DNA from: Obelidium mucronatum
Taxonomy: Eukaryota > Chytridiomycota > Chytridiomycetes > Chytridiales > Chytriomycetaceae
NCBI GenBank assembly: GCA_025765595.1
Contig: JAIVFH010000109.1
Location: 43,955-107,954 of the forward strand
Direction of reading: 5' to 3'
Length of the DNA: 64,000 bases
Part shown: piece after piece, positions 59,602 to 64,000 of the stretch
Layout: every line of letters starts with the position of its first letter
How positions within the stretch are numbered: the stretch's first letter is position 1
The notes under the pieces: model-generated
The model's input: the letters and a program-made list of their open reading frames with translations, nothing else
The model's database searches: none
What the model was told of the DNA's origin: nothing
Program-made: the position numbers and the translations under genes

Positions 59602-62600
59602 TTAATCCAAATAGACCAATCCAGGGGTTTTGGCGTTGTAGCCTTTTCCACTATATGGCCTTGGATCCCGCACATAGACCCTCAGAAATTTCATTTGTTT
59701 GGCCTCATTCTTTATAGTGAGAGTATCCCATATGGTATTTGAAGGAATCAATGCGCGTGTTGGCAAAAATTCAAACTTGTTTCTGAGAGCCTCTTTGAGA
59801 CTTCTTTTGAATTTTTCCAAGTCTGTTACGGCTGTGTTGTCTCCCTGAAGCCTTCTAGATTTGAAGGTACCCAGATATGTCAAGAGGTAGGAAAAGTACG
59901 GTGCCAGTAATCCAAGCTTGTTTCCTCCTTTGGTAGCCAATATCCCAGCAATACGACTCTCATCCATTGTAATGAACTCTTCCAGTTTGGAATCATAGTC
60001 ATTCACTACACTACCTGAAGTATACTTGACAATTTGGAATGGTGGATTATTCTTTGGGTCTACCAGTCTAGATATAGCCGCTTTAGAAAGGTCCAATGTT
60101 CTGAGCATGCGGGGATGATGGTCAGGGAATCTTCTCAAAGCTGCAGGAATAGAATTGATGAGGGATAGCGCCAGCAGTTTCACCAGCTCTTGTATTACTT
60201 CCTTCTCACTTCTGTGGTTCAAAGATACTGACGTGTTGTCATCATCATCTGCTGAAGGGTCATATGTTCCATTAGCCACATCAAAAGCATGGTCCACAAT
60301 ATCAGGTGCTACATGGGCCAGTGCTGCCTGAAAGCCTGTGGTTCTGGGCAACCTGGCTTTTCTTGTGACTTGGGTATTGTACTTTGGCATAAATGACAAT
60401 AGCATCGCCCCAAAAGGCACCCTTAATCTCCCAAGTGTAACACCCCCAGGATTCATTAAATATTCAATGATTGGAAACGACCTGCGGTGGAGGGCACCAA
60501 ATTCCTGGACTTTTCTGTAATAGAACCCCAAAGTTGCTTTGTCCATATTCCCTCCATAATATGTTCCTGGAGGCTGGGACACCAAGCTAATGACTTCTGA
60601 ATGAAGCCAACATGCAACTTCATGGTGGAACTTTTCAAGTTGAGGGTTCTTTTTCACTGCCTCTCTTATCAGTTTGGCGGCAGTTCTGAGAGCCCTCATA
60701 TGGGTGATAATATACGTGATGACAGTTTCTGTTTCCGCAACAAAAAATAGGTGTCTCCTCGCAGTCCTGTCCAATCCGTCGATGTTATTTTTGAAGTCTT
60801 CAAGTATCTGGCCAATGGCTTCAGCAGGTGCCCTCACTTCTAGCCTGTATCCATAAGACTTGTCACCAGCAGTGTCAATGTACTTCATGAATGCCGCCAG
60901 AACATTATCCATTTTTGTGGTGCAGTCTCTAAAATCATCAGGTGTCAAACTAGATATTCCAGTTTTGGCATTGGTATGGATAATGCTCAGATTTTTGAAT
61001 TGACAATAAGCAAGGACCTTTGTGCATGACCATGGACAAGACGCTTTGGGACGGGCTGTCAATCCACCAATGTTATTGGATCCTAGCATGACATTCTTTG
61101 TACATGTGAAGAATGGTCCAAGGACCCTGGCAAGGTTGTTTAAGTTGGCAAATAGTACCAATCCCTTTCCATTGACCGCATTTTCACAAACAAAAGTGAA
61201 CCCCCCATCTACAATGTTGAAACCAATCTGTGGTGTAGTGGAAATACCAAGTTCAGAGTGTTTTCTCTTATACATGGGATTTCCATGAAGGTAATTCAAA
61301 TCTGCGCCCCCAATATTGCTTGAATAGCTGTCCTTGACACCTTGATAGATGGTTGCAAAAAAAAACTCCTCGCCCAAGAGTCCACGTCCCGTCGGGTCAT
61401 TGGCAACAAGTTCTCTGAACTTTTCGCTAAACCCCTCCAAAAGTGAGGTGTCAACTGGAAATGAGGGAAACACCAATCCCCCAAGAGGCCGTCCAACCAT
61501 ATGTTGGGCTTGGTAACCCCTTGCATCATGGGTTACTCTTTGCAAATTGGCCGCAGGCATCACATGTTTGAGAGACTCATATACAAAGTTGTTGTATATG
61601 TACTCTTGATCAGCAGCATATTCAGTCATGTGGTTGGAGAAACATAGATACGTCCTGGATCTCTCAGATTGAGCAATTTGAATGTTACCAAATGATCCTA
61701 GATCCCGTGTGGTAGGCAATCCATTTTGTACTGCAGAAACAGGGACATCCAACTAAAACTAAACTATTTAGGGGTCCATGTATAAATAAATGAGATCCAC
61801 ACCTGCTTTTGCATTTGAAACTTGAAGTCTGATTTTGGTAGAATATTGATTGTACCCTTGCCAATCACCTTTTCAAAATCTTTGTGGTAAGAAAAACAGG
61901 AATCAATATCAGCCTGATGTTCCATATCCATTCTTATGCTCTCTGCAGTTGTAAACTTGACCAAACATGGTACTTTCTTGATGAGGATAGCAAAGAATGT
62001 TTTCAACTTATGTTGAGGGTGCTCCATGGTACAAATTTAATAAGTATTTATCGTTGGCAGTAGGTACAATTCCAGCATTTTGATACTTGTCTGCATAAAT
62101 CTCAACACTGGTTTCAAAGGATTGTGTGGGATTAACGGTTGATGCTGCATCCACTAATTTACTAATTTCTTGATCTCTCCAATCGGAATCATGGAGTTCT
62201 GCCAACAGTGTTCCAACAGTTGTGGTTTTTAAATGGTCCCACTCTTCTTGAATCTCATCAGGCAATGACTCACGCAAGTGTTCAAATCTGTCACTTTGAC
62301 TTTGATAATACCGATGATCTATGAACAAGGCACTTGTAGGCCCAGAAGTCGAGTCTAACGTATAGTCTGGAAACAATGTCTTAGGATGTTGGAAAGATGC
62401 GATGGTGCATACCTGTCATGTCATCTCCAGCGTTGTAAGTGTATCCTTCTTCAATTGATGGAGTGGGCGACGCTGTATGTCTGTTTCTGTTTGGGGAATA
62501 GCTGCCTGAGTTTGCAACATCACTCTCAGCTGCATTGTTTTGTTGTTGGTTGGCTGCTTGCAACTGATTTTAGGTACTTACCACGAGACTGTCCAGCATC

Positions 62601-62997
62601 GCTGTTGGAATCTGTAGTTATTCAGCATTTATTTGAAGTCACACAAGTTTGACTCACCATGGTCTGAATCAATATCCATGTGACTGCCAAAATCTGATTA
62701 CTTGTTAGTATTTCATAGACATGCCTTTTGGCTCACCTGTATGAGGGTTGATGTTCAACTCTGGATCAAAATCCATGTGGTGGCTGTCAAAATCTGATTC
62801 CTAGTTAGCGAATCTAACCCTAACTTTCGGCTCACCGTCCAATGCTCTGTGAGAGTCAAGGGTACCGCCGTTTGACTCTGACTCAAAATCCATCTCACTG
62901 TTAAAGTCTGATTCCTAGTCAGTGCAGTGGTTCTATCCCCAAATTTTGGCTCACCTTCCAAATTTCTAAGATTGTTGTTGAGGATACTGCCATTCAT
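59602..62997 (-). CDS. Large unknown protein with 5' microexon array
   Basis: The last exon alone codes about 715 intact residues, starting DVPVSAVQNGLPTTRDLGSF and ending AKTPGLVYLD; I recognise no domain. Upstream exons: ATG 62997 (MNGSILNNNLRNLE), then 62907-62836, 62793-62737, 62693-62658 and 62611-62582, each phase 1 to phase 1. A Gln/Asn-rich exon near 62556 and exons with DYTLDSTSGPTSALFIDH and LKTFFAILIKKVPCLVKF follow. The intron before the last exon ends near 61753. Around 62010 either a 66-base intron or a frameshift is needed. Total about 1,000 residues. It contains no signal peptide. Could be a transposon-borne or clade-specific protein. Confidence 0.6.
62582..62907 (-). repeat. 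Duplicated exon-intron modules
   Basis: Exons of 72, 57 and 36 bases (plus a diverged 30-base one) encode DFNSEMDFE, DFDSHHMDFD and DFGSHMDID. Donors read GTGAGCC, GTGAGCC and GTGAGTC, and the three acceptors all end AATCAG. Confidence 0.75.
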
Positions 62998-63262
62998 CTT
63001 GTTTGATTTTTTGGTTTTCTAGTTAGGGGGATGCTGTTTGGCTTTGCTAGTAGTTGGCTTTAGATGCGCAGCTTTTCTTGTTTTTATTTTTTTAATTTAT
63101 TTCAAACCCCGCTGACAATCTTGAATCTTAATCAGAGCTCTGGCACACCTCCTACACACCCCGCCCCTTTGCTCTACCACAAACGCAAGTGCTACACAGT
63201 TTTTTTTCCTTCTTCCCCATGTCCACAAAATGTATGCATAAATCTCCCGCAAACACATGTAT

Positions 63263-63721
63263 CTACAGTTTCCTCACTGCAAAGATAGCAAGGACCAGGA
63301 ATAAGATCAGTCGACCTTTGGCGGGGTTGCTGAGGATGTTGACGACTGTACCCAATTGAAGAACCATGGGGGGTTGTTGGGTTCCACGAGGTCGCTTTGC
63401 ACCATCTGCTCCCTTTGAATCTGCTTTGAGACGTCGCTTTGCACCATCTGCTCCCTTTGAATCTGCTTTGCGTGTAAGTGGTTTTCCAGTGACTGAACTA
63501 TCCAATAGTCTATTTGTCATCTATATTGACAATGTTAGATAATCACCAAAGCACATCACAAAGGACACCAATACCATTTTCTGAAGGGGATTACTGCCCT
63601 TTCTTGTGGCCGAAGAATAGGCCTCGTCAGTTTTATAGTGGCCACCCTCAATTGGCTGTGATTTAGTCTTCTTCAGTGTCAACGTATGGCGTACCTCTGT
63701 TATTGACTGTGAGATTGACAA
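63263..63721 (-). CDS. Small putative tail-anchored protein
   Basis: Two exons joined near 63520-63570 (GTATTGG...ATATAG): SISQSITEVRHTLTLKK on the 5' side, then TNRLLDSSVTGKPLTRK, two copies of KADSKGADGAKR, and a C-terminal hydrophobic segment GRLILFLVLAIFAVRKL with a basic end. A further 5' exon is likely because no good ATG precedes SISQ. The layout suggests a tail-anchored membrane protein; the family was not recognised. Confidence 0.45.
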
Positions 63722-63900
63722 GTCAGCCTAATATGAAAAGATTCAGTTGTCTTCAATTCCAAAGGAAATGACCCACATTGCTGCTGCAAAGGTGGATTTG
63801 AGGAGGATCCTTCAGAATTCGAAGGTAAGTTGGAGAACTTCTTTCTCGTTGACTTGGCCCTGGTGGTGGAGGGGTATGGGTTGACATCTTAACCGAATTG

Positions 63901-63945
63901 AGGTTAGGGTTAGGCCCAAGGCTAAGACTAGGGTTAGGGTTAGGG
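63901..63945 (+). repeat. TTAGGG-like interstitial tract
   Basis: Contains GGTTAGGGTTAGG, an interruption, then CTAGGGTTAGGGTTAGGG followed by an A run. A second telomere-like island in the same orientation as 48408-48433. Confidence 0.7.
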
Positions 63946-64000
63946 AAAAAAAAAACTCTGTTATAATCTGGTTCCAGTTATAATCGTGTACCATGAACGC

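Overview
The window reads as nuclear DNA of a flagellated early-diverging fungus, most likely a chytrid. Genes are dense on both strands with short GT-AG introns, and several core eukaryotic genes are recognisable: NOP56, an ALYREF/Yra1 mRNA-export factor, PEX3, a QCR10-like complex III subunit, a RUS/DUF647 protein and an Sfp1-like zinc-finger regulator. A hybrid histidine kinase with a MASE1-type sensor, a FANK1-like fibronectin/ankyrin remnant (FANK1 is mostly found in flagellated lineages), DIRS-type retroelements and hAT elements fit a chytrid. The species call is inference.

Layout. 0-22.3 kb is an ordinary genic region: two tandem multi-pass membrane paralogues, NOP56, a zinc-finger/tRNA-binding-domain protein, RUS, a tandem pair of membrane-anchored SAM-domain proteins, an MFS-like transporter, ALYREF, two RNase T2 genes flanking a hybrid histidine kinase, a secreted triple-repeat protein and an Sfp1-like regulator. 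22.4-35.5 kb is one short-chain dehydrogenase gene whose single intron appears to have been expanded to 12 kb by nested transposons: a 406-bp non-autonomous DIRS derivative, abutted by a long DIRS-type element that carries a 2.87-kb internal tandem duplication and an intact hAT element with a perfect 8-bp target duplication. 36-47.9 kb is genic again: a second Sfp1-like zinc-finger gene, PEX3, QCR10-like, two tandem GT31-PAN glycosyltransferases, an F-box/ankyrin gene, a FANK1-like remnant and a large secreted cysteine-rich protein. 48-64 kb is gene-poor accessory DNA: a LINE fragment, a hAT end, a Copia remnant encoding a Gag-RT fusion, an unknown ORF, inverted AGCGCT arrays, tRNA-derived repeats, a minisatellite, and a block of unrecognised minus-strand genes. 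One of those genes begins with an array of duplicated, symmetric microexons. Short TTAGGG-like tracts sit at both edges of this accessory block.

Cautions. Many conserved genes carry one-base frame breaks (four in NOP56 alone), so part of the apparent pseudogenisation is probably assembly error. Exon limits were read by eye from splice consensus and frame continuity; none was tested by alignment or RNA evidence.

Most interesting: the transposon nest inside the SDR intron with a shared ATT core at all three DIRS junctions; the microexon array and unknown gene block at 57-63 kb; sharp GC-rich islands inside individual genes; and a tandem glycosyltransferase duplicate that has lost a residue of its metal-binding motif.
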